A DNA stretch of 64,000 nt from the NCBI GenBank assembly GCA_039519185.1, contig CM076854.1:21065456-21129455 (forward strand), in the 5' to 3' direction. Positions 1 to 11,194 of the stretch are shown in pieces; within the stretch, counting starts at the first letter, position 1, and each line of letters begins with the position of its first letter. The notes under the pieces were generated by a model that saw nothing but the letters and a program-made list of their open reading frames with translations, was not told the DNA's origin and did not search any database. Source of the stretch: Astragalus membranaceus. Its lineage: Eukaryota; Streptophyta; Magnoliopsida; Fabales; Fabaceae. The position numbers were made by a program, and so were the translations under genes.

Positions 1-100
1 AGCTTATAGGGTCCTTGCTTTTTCCAGTCGTGATTTTCTTAGTATGCTATTTGACATTGAGCTTGATCAACTTAATACTTTGTGCATAGTTCACAGAATC

Positions 101-3100
101 ATGGCCAAAAGAGGTAGAGGAGTTCCTCCTCCTGTTGATCCAAATTTTGAGTGGATGCAGAATGTCATTGAGAACCAGCAGAAAATGATGCAAGACATGA
201 TGCTTATGCATCAGCAGCAACAAATCCTACAACAAAATGCTCAGCAGCATCAAGCTCCAGAGCCACAAGTGAACCCAAGGAGAATTTTCAGAGTTCCTGA
301 AAATGAAGCCCTCCGAGTTTAGAGGTGGGCCGGATGTCATGAGAGCACAACATTGGCTGGATGACATTGAAAAGATCTTTGTAACAATGCAAGTGACCGA
401 TGAAGATAAGTTGAGGTTGGCATCCCATATGTTGAAGGGAGAGGCCAATAACTGGTGGACAAATGCTAGGGCCATGATGGAGACAATGGGAACTCCCCCG
501 ACTTGGGAAAATTTCCGAACATCATTTTTGGAACAATTCTTCCCCACAGCTATGAGGTTTGATAAGGAAAATGAGTTTTTGGCTCTTACACAAGGAGGCT
601 TGACCGTGGGCCAATACACGGCTAAATTTGAAGAGTTGTATCAATTCTTCGGTTTAGCTGGATATGCCCCCAATGACCAATGGAAAACTGACAGGTACAA
701 ATATGGGTTGAGGGAGGATATTGCTCAAAGTCTTAGTTCTTTTCCGAGAACCAACTATGCAGCCATGGTACAACAAGCTTATATCGCCGAAAGTGATTTG
801 TCAAGGTTGTATGCAAGTAGGAAGGCGTTCCATCAGAGTAAGAGGAACACTGGGTCATCTAGTTCTCAGATGGGTCCCAAGCATGACTCAGGCAGGGGTG
901 GTAATTATAAAGGGAAGCAGGTGCAAACGACCGACCCAGCGAAGTTTAAAAAATTGTCATAAGTGTGGGAGGTATCACCGAGGTGAATGTCAACTAAAAC
1001 ATACTCGGTGCTATCATTGTAATGAGGAGGGCCACTATGCAAATGAGTGCCCAGCAAAGAAGAACATCCAAAGAGCACCAAATGCACCTGGTCAGGGGCG
1101 AATCAACACTCTAGATGCTCGGACCATCACACCTACTGATAATCTTCTGAGGGGTACGGGATCTCTTTTTAATAATTCAGTCAATATTTTATATGATTCT
1201 GGTGCAACTCACTGTTTTATCTCGCAAGCATGTGTGGATCGGTTGGGACTAGCATTGTCTGAGCTATCCGAACCGATAACTATTTTAACTGCTGCCAAGG
1301 GTCGTGTCCAAACCCAATCATTATGTGAAAATTGCCTACTTGTCATAGGCGACAGACAGTTTGTTGTGAAATTTATTTGCTTGCCTATGAGAAGCATGGA
1401 CATTGTTCTGGGTATGAATTGGATGGCCGAAAATCATGTAACAATCAACTGTGCCGATCGAACTATTAGCTTCGCCTCCGAATCCGTAGAATTGACGCAG
1501 GCAGATTCTGAAGCGACGATCTCTTACACCGAAGCAAGCCAGTCATTATTCCAAGGTGCGGAAGCTATTCTTATTATGTTGTCTGCATCTACTGAAACGG
1601 GTTTAGATTTGTCATCTGTGCAAGTGGTAAATGAATTTCTAGATGTCTTACCAGAAGAAGTTTCATCCTTACCTCCTGACCGAGAGGTAGAATTCTCAAT
1701 AGAATTGATTCCTGGTACAGGATCAATCTCTATTGCTCCTTATAGAATGTCTCCTTTAGAGTTGAAGGAACTGAAGTCTCAACTTGAGGAATTAATATCG
1801 AAGAGGTTTATCCGACCGAGTGCCTCTCCATGGGGTGCTCCGGTGTTGCTAGTCAAAAAGAAGGATGGTAGCATGAGATTGTGCATAGATTATCGACAAC
1901 TCAACAAAGTGACGATCAAGAATAAATATCCATTGCCAAGGATAGACGATTTGCTCGACCAACTTCGGGGTGCCGTGGTATTTTCAAAAATTGATCTAAG
2001 ATCGGGCTATCATCAAATAAAGGTACGGGCCTTAGATATTCCAAAGACAGCTTTCCGTACGAGGTATGGACATTACGAGTTCGTAGTGATGCCCTTCGGT
2101 TTGACTAATGCTCCAGCGGTATTCATGGATTACATGAACCGAGTGTTTCACACGTACCTTGATCAGTTTGTGGTAGTTTTTATTGATGATATTTTGGTGT
2201 ACTCTAAGACCATTGAGGACCATGTTCAACATCTCCGCATTGTTCTGAACGTACTCCGAGAAAAGAAATTGTATGCCAAGCCGTCGAAGTGTGACTTCTG
2301 GATGCCGGAAGTGAAGTTTTTGGGACACGTGATTTCCCAATCGGGAGTGGCGGTGGATCCCAGTAAAGTAGAAGCGGTGTTGAACTGGGAACGACCAACA
2401 TCTGTCACCGAAATAAGAAGTTTCTTGGGTCTAGCTGGTTACTACAGGAGGTTTATCCAAGGTTTTTCACAATTGGTTCTTCCACTTACTCGGTTGACTC
2501 GCAAGGCCCAACCGTTTATATGGAATGCCGATTGTGAGGAATGTTTTCAAGAGTTGAAGGTTAGGTTGACTTCTGCTCCAATCCTAATTCTCCCAGATCC
2601 GTCTTTGGATTTTCAAATTTACAGCGATGCTTCTGGAAAGGGTTTGGGGTGTGTTCTCATGCAGAACCAACAAGTTGTAGCTTATGCCTCCAGACAGTTG
2701 AAGACTCATGAAGAGAATTATCCGACTCATGATTTGGAGTTGGCAGCTATTGTGTACGCACTGAAGATTTGGAGACATTACCTGTATGGGTCCCGTTTCG
2801 AAGTCTTTAGTGATCATAAAAGCTTGAAATATTTGTTTGACCAGAAGGAGTTGAATAACAGGCAGAGAAGATGGGTGGAGTTTCTGAAGGATTATGACTT
2901 CGAGTTGAGGTATCATCCGGGAAAAGCTAATGTTGTAGCCGATGCACTAAGTAGGAAATCCATTCATATAGCAGGATTAATGATGCATGAAATGGAATTG
3001 TTGGAGTCTTTCCGGGACTTAAATGTGGATTCAAAGCCAAAAAGGAACCGGTTAATGCTGAGCCACATGAGGATCTCTAGCTCATTAAGGGATTCTATTC

Positions 3101-4563
3101 GCTTAGCACAGGAAAACGATGTGAAGCTACAATCGCAAAAATTGTTGCCAGATTTTACCGAGGACAGTGATGGGGTTATTTGTTTCAACGGTAGGATCTG
3201 TGTGCCCGACGATGAGAGTATTAAAAAGCAAGTGCTAGAGGAAGCACACCGAAGTTTATTTTCTGTACATCCTGGATCCACCAAGATGTATAGAGATTTA
3301 AAGCAGATGTATTGGTGGCATGGAATGAAGTTAGAGATTGCTGAATTTGTATCAAAATGCTTAACTTGCCAAAGAGTTAAGATAGAGCACCAGAAGCCTG
3401 CTGGTCTGCTACGGTCACTAGACGTGCCAGTGTGGAAATGGGAAGACATTTCTATGGATTTTGTAATGGCGTTGCCAAGGTCTCAAGCCGGTAACGATTC
3501 CATTTGGGTAGTTGTGGATCGGTTAACTAAATCAGCTCATTTTATTCCAGTTCGTTCGAGCAGTAAACTATCCAAGTTAGCTGAAGTGTATTTGAAGAGC
3601 ATAGTAAGATTACATGGGGTTCCTACCAGTATAGTGTCGGATCGAGATCCGAAATTCACTTCTCGATTTTGGAAAGCTCTGAATGAAGCATTGGGAACTA
3701 AAGTACTTCTTAGTACCGCTTATCACCCACAGACCGATGGTCAGACCGAGAGAACTATCCAGACATTAGAGGATATGCTTAGGGCTTCGGTACTTGATAA
3801 CGGGAAGAAATGGGAGGATCATCTTCCATTGGTTGAATTCTCATATAACAACAGTTATCATTCCAGTATCGGAATGGCGCCTTTTGAGGCCTTGTATGGA
3901 AGGAAATGTAGAACTCCATTGTGTTGGTGGGAAGTCGGTGAAAACCGATTGTTAGGACCTGAGATGATTCATGACACTACTGAGAAGATCAGGTTAATCA
4001 GAGAAAGAATGAAAGCTGCCCAGAGCAGGCAAAAGAGCTATGCTGATAAAAGGAGAAGGCCGTTAGAGTTTGAGTCGGGCGATCACGTGTTTTTGAGATT
4101 ATCACCAACAATTGGCACAGGTAGGGCATTACGGGTGAAGAAACTCAGTCCTCGGTATATTGGACCCTTCCAGATTATTGAGCGAATAGGGTCTCTTGCA
4201 TACCGTATTGCTTTGCCTACACCATTGTCAAATCTGCATGATGTATTCCATGTGTCTCAGCTGCGGAAGTACATTCCCGATCCAAGTCAACCGTTAGATT
4301 TTGAAACGATTGATCTTCGACCGGACTTGTCCTTCCAACCTCATCCGAATTACATCATGGAACGTGGCGAGAGGACGCTACGGACAAAGTCAATTCCCAT
4401 TGTCAAGGTGGTATGGGATGGTTTTTCCGCCGAGGAAGCTACTTGGGAGTTGGAGGACGATATGCGGACTCGATATCCGTATTTGTTCTCTTGCGGTATG
4501 TCGTGTCTAATTTTGAGGACAAAATTCTTTCAAGTTGGGGAGAATGTAACATCCTCAAAATAA
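101..4563 (+). pseudogene. Frameshifted gag-pol polyprotein of element 1
   Basis: Gag begins at the ATG at 101, breaks near 303-322, continues in a second frame to 962, and changes frame again around 945-955 at a run of six A residues. From there a long pol frame runs to the TAA at 4561-4563. Pol shows a CCHC knuckle (CYHCNEEGHYANEC), a protease motif DSGATH, reverse-transcriptase motif FIDD, RNase H around SDASGKGLG, an integrase HHCC region and DDE core (SDRDPKF, HPQTDGQTE), a GPF motif (RYIGPFQI) and a chromodomain-like end (EEATWELEDD). The usual chromovirus tail (NFED-like) lies in another frame near 4490-4520, so a third small frameshift is likely. The stop falls 16 bases inside the LTR. 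The element should not make a full polyprotein. Confidence 0.9.
4531..4544 (+). other. Polypurine tract of element 1
   Basis: The purine-rich run CAAGTTGGGGAGAA lies directly before the LTR start, where plus-strand DNA synthesis would be primed. Confidence 0.7.
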
Positions 4564-6625
4564 TTAATCAAATTATTTGGATGTTAACCCAATTGAATTA
4601 ATTTGGTACTTAATTGGTAAAATTATTGAGTGCAAAAATTAATTACTGGCTGTCACGGGGTCGTTAACCGAATAATACGGACCAAGGAAGTTTTGGAATC
4701 GAAATAAGGAATTTGGGTCAATATGGTAATTGGACCACGCCACCACTTAATTATTAATTAAATAAATGTGTGTGTGTGTGTGTTAAATAAAAGAAGAAAG
4801 GAAAGAAAGAAAAGAGAAAGGAAGCGCTGGAAACAGAGAAGAGAAGAAGGAAAAAGAAGAAGGAAAAAGGGAAGAGAAGAAGAAGAATCCTCCACCTCCA
4901 AGCTCCAAACTTCATCATCTTCATCACCTCCTCTCCCTCAACATAACCCCATAACTTGGTAAGATTCCCTTCCATTTTTCCCCATTATTTTGACCTACGA
5001 AATTATAGGGTTTGGTTGGGGAATTTGTTCAAATCTTGAGTTGTGAGCTGGAATTAATGATTGATTCATGGTTAGGATCGAAGCCAAGAGCGGTGGATCG
5101 CGTTTGGGAATTCGAAACGAAGTTAGGAGCGGTTCGGTGTTGTTTGGGTTCGATTCGGGGATTTCGACACGTCGGTGATTTCGGCTCGGCAACGACTCTC
5201 GCTTCAAGGGTGAGTTTTACTCACGCTTAGGTTTATTCTGTTTTGGTATAATTTGTGTGTTGATTAGTTTCGAGAAATTCTGAGACAAAACCGTTATTCG
5301 AAAAATAGCGCTTTGAATAAAAATTCGTCTTGATTGAGTTTTTGATTTGATTGATTGATTATATGTTATTGGTTGGACTGGTTTTGCTGGTTGTCAAATC
5401 TGTTTTCGATCGGAACCGAAATCGGAATTGAGCGGAATAGCGGATTTCGCGAAAATCGCAAAATCTGCACTAGACAGACCTCCATCGCGTCGCGACCCGC
5501 AGGGCATCGCGTCGCGACCAAATGCAGTTTTGTCACGCAAAATGTTTCTGTCGTTTTTCGCGTCGCGACGGTAGCAATTCGCGTCGCGACGTTTTGCAGA
5601 TTTTTCAACAGTTTTTCAATGGTTTTGTTTTCGCGATATCTTTTGATCTGGGAACCGGATTGAGGTGTTCTAAGATGCGTTGGAAAGCTTATTCAGAGGC
5701 CTAACTGAATATTCTATTTTTAAGGCGAAATGAACTGTTTTTGATATTGAAAATTGTGTCGAAAAGTGGTCAACTAGAGTGCGAGTGTGAACTTGAATTT
5801 TATAAAATAAGTGTTACATTGATTATCTGATTTGATGGACCGTGGGTTCACAGTATTGTAGATATACGTATATAGTATATCGAGTTGGGTGACGACCCAT
5901 GTGTAACATACTAGGCGGGGCAGTCATGATCCCCTTCCCTAGGCTCCATGCCAATGGGAGAATGTACTATTGGTAGGGGGGTTCATCGGGATTCAGCGGT
6001 TACGCAGTCGGTGTTATGTTAAATTAATAGTTGTGCGGTCCACCGGGATGTAGCGGTCACGCAGCCGGTGTCGTACTGAGTTATAGCAGATTCCCCGGGA
6101 TGTAGCGGTCACGCAGCCGGTGGAATGCTATGTGTAAAATAATGCGGTTCACCGGGATGTAGCGGTCACGCAGTCGGTGCCGTGTTGAGTTAAAAATGTT
6201 TTTAAATGAGTACCGAGAGTGTTAGTAGGGGTCTCGGTAGAACTCACTGAGATTGTATCTCACTGTTTAAATGTTTTTGTTTTACAGAGACACAGGGACA
6301 GAGGAAGTCCAAGAGGCACGAGTAGGTTGGGCTCGGACTGGTTGCGGATGACTTAGCATTATGTTTAAGTTTACATTTCCTTTTGTTGTCTATGTACCGC
6401 AACACTACGACTTTAGTGTGAATCTTTTATTTCCGCTTTCTTGTATGATACTGAGCATGATAGTTCGCTGAATTTTATGGTCTTATGTGTATTAAGACTG
6501 CTAGGCTGTTGTCCAGTGAAAACTATTTTGCAGTGTTCAGTATTTATGCAGGAATTTTATATCTCTGATGTGTTTCTAATGTGCACTTGGGTATTTTTAA
6601 TAAATAGAAATACCGGGGTGTTACA
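4545..6625 (+). repeat. 3' LTR of element 1 (2081 bp)
   Basis: It starts TGTAACATCC after the polypurine tract and ends GGGGTGTTACA, giving TG...CA ends and the inverted hexamers TGTAAC/GTTACA. Inside are a TG microsatellite (about 4767-4782), a purine-rich stretch, several copies of the self-complementary octamer GTCGCGAC (about 5490-5600), the block GCGTTGGAAAGCT at 5677-5689, and a roughly 57-bp tandem repeat (5981-6185). Confidence 0.9.
5981..6185 (+). repeat. Minisatellite inside the LTR of element 1
   Basis: Four units of roughly 55-60 bp share the core CGGGATGTAGCGGTCACGCA followed by GYCGGTG. The first unit is the most diverged. The array lies in the 3' third of the LTR. Confidence 0.85.
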
Positions 6626-7659
6626 ATATGTTTGTGTCTATTCATGCACTTTAAAAGACAATCCATGTAAGAAAATTTAAATGTAGCAATCATGTGACAT
6701 GTAATACATAAAACACATTTTAATTTTAAAAATTGGTTGGCATTGTTTTAAATTAGACAGCAAGCATAATTAATAAGCATATGCTTGTTGTGTAAAAATA
6801 CTATTAAAATTTATAGCATCTTATGCTTACCTTTAGATGTTAGAAGATGTGGCAATGTTACTTGAATGGAATTTTTGTGGAGCACACCTTTTGCACATCA
6901 GTAACTGCAACAAGAAGCAATTTTTATATTGAGACATTCATTTTGAAAATAATTCTCAACAATGTGATACATCCATGTAATAAATAATGTACATGTTGGT
7001 TTTCATTCTAAAGAATAATATCTTTGAGGCTTGGCTTTAGGGCCAATCTCAATGGTTACAGTTTAGGCCTATCAAACATGTGCAAGTATATAAACATTGT
7101 TTTCAAGTTTATAAGCATATTCAAATATAAGTTTCTTAATATAAATATCAGCTTTGATTTTATCTAAACTAACTCTAACTTTTGGAGGAGGATTCTGAAT
7201 ATAGTGAGAGAGATGCAATGATACGGTATAGTTAATAATGTTGATAAAGGAATACTAAAAGTACCCGTGAGCTTCTCAAGTTTGGAGGTGAACACAAGCA
7301 GTTAGAAAATGAAATTGGCAAGAAAAAATTGAAAGCAATATCACATCCAACTTAGTTAAGCACCTATCTTTACCACAACAGAGACAGCTACTATACTACA
7401 CACAAACCACATAGACTTCAAATCAACTTTGAAGAGATTAGTTTGTAATCCACTAACGCAGTAAAGAATTGTGAAGCAGGTATTAATGGAAGTGATTTTG
7501 CAAGACTAGTATCCATGGAAATTTGAGACATTATACCAAAGGCTAATCCTATTGGGATTGCTAATGTGAACACAAATACCTATAATTACTGCCTTTCTTT
7601 TTGTTCTCAACAATGTGGCTGAATCCATTTTCACACCTAGTATGAACAAGAAAAACATT

Positions 7660-7732
7660 ATTACTCCAAAAACATCACAATGAACTAGCTAACAATATTA
7701 CTCCAAAACATCACAATGAACTAGCTAACAAT
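7660..7732. repeat. Direct tandem repeat, 37 + 36 bp
   Basis: Two adjacent units begin ATTACTCCAAAA and end TAGCTAACAAT. They differ by a single A in a homopolymer. No coding role is apparent. Confidence 0.85.
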
Positions 7733-8684
7733 ATAACAACTTATCAATATGCAAATTAACATTCTCTACCTGCAATCTTTCATAAGCAGCTTCCATCCTC
7801 TGCTTAACAACATAAACTTTAGCAAGTGCGTTATAGATTCAGCAGATGATCTCTCTACCTATAAAGAAAATAACAACAAAACTGAGAATGAAAAAGGTAA
7901 ATGCAAATTAACAGGTCCCAACGCACATTTAGATCTCAACATACATTTTAGAATCTCACTACATTCATTCACTAGCATATGGCATGGTTTATAATAATGT
8001 TTCATAAGTTATCAAACTCAACTTTCTACGGAAACCTATAACACATCATAATCAATAACAAAAGCAAGCAATGCAATGAGAGAGAGAATTTCAAGATCCA
8101 AATTGTAATAAACTGAAAGATGAAAACAAAAAACCTACAGTGATCCAAGATTTCTGCACAGATTAAGCTACAAATCGATGACAGTTATAAAATAGAAGCA
8201 TGAATCTGAATCACTTAGATATAAAACCAACCAATTTTCACCTAAATAATTGATGCTTTCAGTCACTCATAACCCTATCAAAACTGATTTGGACTAACAT
8301 TAGAGAAGACTAAAACTTTTTTTTCACAACATTATGATCTAATTTAAGATTTTCTATTGTCAACAAAAAGAATGCCACAGGGCAGAAAGATAATAATCTG
8401 ATACTTAGGAAAAGGTGAAGTACATCATTACAGAGAGAGGAACAAACGATTATCAGATAGACGATTGGCAAATAAATCATCACCTCCAAGAACAAAACAA
8501 CGACAGGAACAAACGATTATCTTTTTAGACTCAAACAGATCATCACCTCGAAGAACAAAACAAAAGCCATACAAAGAGAGGAGGAAGGGGGAAGGAGGCA
8601 GGAGGAAGAAAGATGTACCAGATAGACGACTGGGAAGGAGCGTCGTCGCCTAAGAAGCGGACAGAGACGAGATGCAGGAGCGCC

Positions 8685-8760
8685 GTGAGCGGAGAGAACG
8701 AGAAGCAGCGGCGTCGTGAGCGGAGAGAACGGCGTCGTGAGCGGAGAGAACGGCGTCGTG
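8685..8760. repeat. GC-rich 21-bp tandem repeat at the insertion edge
   Basis: The unit GAGCGGAGAGAAC plus GGCGTCGT occurs twice perfectly and once imperfectly. It ends exactly where the LTR of element 2 starts. The GC content is high for this region, which would fit the 5' untranslated part of a disrupted minus-strand gene; that reading is speculative. Confidence 0.7.
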
Positions 8761-11096
8761 TGTAACGCCCTAAAATAATTTAATTAAATTAATTACTTAA
8801 ATTATTTGAAGGATTACAAAATTATTTAAGTGGAATAATTAAATTAGAATTTGTTTTATTTCAGGGGGTGAGATGAATTAAAAAGAGTGGTGTAAAAAAT
8901 GGGCCCAAGCCACTTAAGTGACCCAAGCCCATTCCAATTATCACAAAAACCTAAGAATTGTTTTCATTTTCCATCAAAAAGAAAGAACCAGCAAACTGAG
9001 AGTGAGAGGGGGGTAGGGCGCGCGACTCCAGCAAAGGGGAAGAAGAGGAATTGCCTTCATCTTGGCTTAGGTAAGTTGTCTTGATCCTTTCCCCTTCCAT
9101 TTTTTCTTCTCTTTCAAGTGGTGGTTTCAAATCCCTCTTTTTCCATTGTTGCGATTTCCTCCATGGTTTTGTTGCTGGCGCGATTTGCGAATAGAAGAGG
9201 AGGGAAAGGAGCTGCTGCCATTTTCGTTCTTGAGGCTTAGGGGTGGCTGAGTTCTTCAATCACAAGGTTAGGGGGCTCTATTTATACCTATAATAATGCT
9301 TAAGTTGGGTTGTTGTAGGGATATAGGCTGAAATTGTTGTGTTGTGAAATTGTTGAATCATTGCTACTGTTAGTGAGGTGAAAACAAATGTTAATGGTAT
9401 AGTTAGTGAATTGTTAAGTAATTAATAATGTTGAATTGTTGTTCCATTCAAATTGCCACTGTGGGTGCTCCATGTGAATTTCCTCTGTTTTGTGATCCTA
9501 GGAATTTGTTGAGTAATTGCTACTATTGATTGTTTTGGTGAGTTAATGAATTGTTTCAGTCGACTATTGCTTCATTGTTATCCTATGAATTGTTGTTTAG
9601 TGAAATGGTTAAATAATTGTTTTAGTTGAATATAATTGTTGAATAGGATAGCTACTGCCTTTAGTTGTGTTAGTTGTTTTGGTTGAATTGGAATATTATT
9701 GTTATTGAAATTAAGTTAGTTGAAATGTTGTATAATTGTTATTGTTGAGTTGCCGTTCCTTTCGAATTACCACTGTTTTGGGAAATTAATGAATAAATTG
9801 TCAATGTTGGATTAGTGTTCTATTTGAAAAATGGTTGCTGCCTATTGTTCTATTGAAAGGTTGCTCTAGGAAATTGTTAAGTAATTGATAAGCATTATTA
9901 TAGTTAAACAATTGTTAAGCACTATTATAGTTTGAATGTTGAACAAATGCTACTGTATGATTGTTTGATGAGTTAGTGGAATTGATGATAAGTTAGTATA
10001 TATGTGTGATTGTTGCTGCCTTACTATGATTATTATAGTTTGGATAATTGTTAAACACTAATATAGTTTGATAGTTAAATAGTTGCTACTGATTGGATTA
10101 GTTGATGAGTTAAGTAGTTGATGAATTAAGTTAATTGAATGGTAAATAAAGGCTACTATTGATGGTTTCGATGAGCTAGTTGAATTGTAAGAATTAGATT
10201 ACTAGCCTAAGGATAATAAGCGGTGTGTACGGAGTTGTAATTAATCGGAGATGTGAAAGCGGTGAGGGACTCCGGTCCAAAGCGGTGCGATAACCTTAAG
10301 ACCTTTATGTTGACTATATTAAGTTGAGAAATGCAAAGCGGTGAGTTTAATAATTATTATGGATTATGTGTGGTGTTGTGGTGCATAGTCATAGTGTCGC
10401 ATGACTCATGTTGCATAAAGCGGTGTGTCGGCTTCGGCCAAAGCGGTGCGGTGGCTTTGGCCAAAGCGGTGAGTGCCCTCCAGGCTAATAGCGGTGATGA
10501 TGGATCCACATGCATGTTGCATTACATGCATTAGTCAAGCATTTGATGAGTGTGTGGATGAATTATGAATATGATGATTATATTGAAAATGTGGTGAGTT
10601 GTTTTGAATTAGTGTCGCTTGCTGCCTTCCTTATTATAACGCTTTCTTAATCATTATTATTTGTGTAAAGAGACTCACCCTACTGCCTTTGTTGCTTTTT
10701 ATGTCGGCAACTTGCAGGTGATCGAGAGTGAGGGCATCTTTATGCCTCTTTTCTAGTAGTGTGTCAGCTCTGATATGTAGCACCAGGGGGAGGGCGTAGT
10801 AGTATTATTATTGTCGTTTTGATTGTATTGGATTGTTATATTGATGTATTGATACCATTCCGCTGTGTTGAGGCTATTTTATTTATGTGCTGCAAACTAA
10901 AACAGGTGTTGTGGGCCCGTCCCCAAACTATTCGTGCTATATATCGTGCTGTTGATTGTGGACTTTACGTCATTGATTTTTAAACTAGATGATTTTTATG
11001 AGCGTTGAAATGTGACACCTTTTTCAATGATTCACATTCTTTTAAAACTCTGATTTTATATACCGCTTAATAGTTAATTTAGAAGGGGGTGTTACA
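8761..11096 (+). repeat. First LTR of element 2 (2336 bp)
   Basis: It begins TGTAACGCCC and ends GGGTGTTACA, directly before a tRNA-Met primer-binding site. The octamer AAGCGGTG or close variants recurs about seven times between 10218 and 10500. By eye it differs from the second LTR at about eight positions, which points to recent insertion. Confidence 0.95.
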
Positions 11097-11100
11097 TTAG

Positions 11101-11112
11101 TGGTATCAGAGC
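11101..11112 (+). other. Primer-binding site, initiator tRNA-Met
   Basis: TGGTATCAGAGC lies four bases after the LTR end and is the complement of the 3' end of plant initiator tRNA-Met, the usual primer of chromoviruses. Confidence 0.92.
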
Positions 11113-11194
11113 TGAAGTTGGTCTGTCCGACCAAGTGTCTAGGTGTTATGTCTATTGTATCTAATTGTGTTTATTTGTGTAGAAATCTGATTCG

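Larger units (their letters stand above)
1..6625 (+). mobile_element. 3' part of a defective Ty3/Gypsy chromovirus (element 1)
   Basis: The window opens inside the 5' untranslated region of an LTR retrotransposon and runs through gag, pol and the complete 3' LTR. Domain order is gag, zinc knuckle, protease, reverse transcriptase, RNase H, integrase and a C-terminal chromodomain-like segment, which fits the plant chromovirus (Tekay/Del-type) group. The 5' LTR and primer-binding site lie outside the window, so its age and left target-site duplication cannot be read. The five bases after the LTR are ATATG. Confidence 0.9.
6626..8760. other. AT-rich interval without a supported gene
   Basis: This lies between element 1 and the first LTR of element 2. 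No long ORF is present. On the minus strand a few short open stretches flanked by splice-like sites could be decayed exons: 7770-7850 reads ...VYVVKQRMEAAYERLQ before CAG|GTAGAG, and 7418-7590 is open for about 50 codons. They could not be tied to a protein family. A 36/37-bp direct repeat and a GC-rich 21-bp repeat are listed separately. Confidence 0.4.

Noticed and set aside
4754..4975. Overlapping purine/pyrimidine-rich ORFs near 4800
   Set aside because: Low-complexity LTR sequence; Lys/Arg/Glu on one strand and Phe/Leu/Ser on the other.
7418..7600. Minus-strand open stretch resembling a membrane segment (FTLAIPIGLAFGIM)
   Set aside because: Only about 50 codons, no convincing family and ambiguous splice sites; mentioned in the interval entry but not called as a gene.
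8899..9259. Opposed short ORFs repeated at 15707-16067
   Set aside because: Lie within the two LTRs of element 2, so duplicated as part of the LTR; no domain or family seen.
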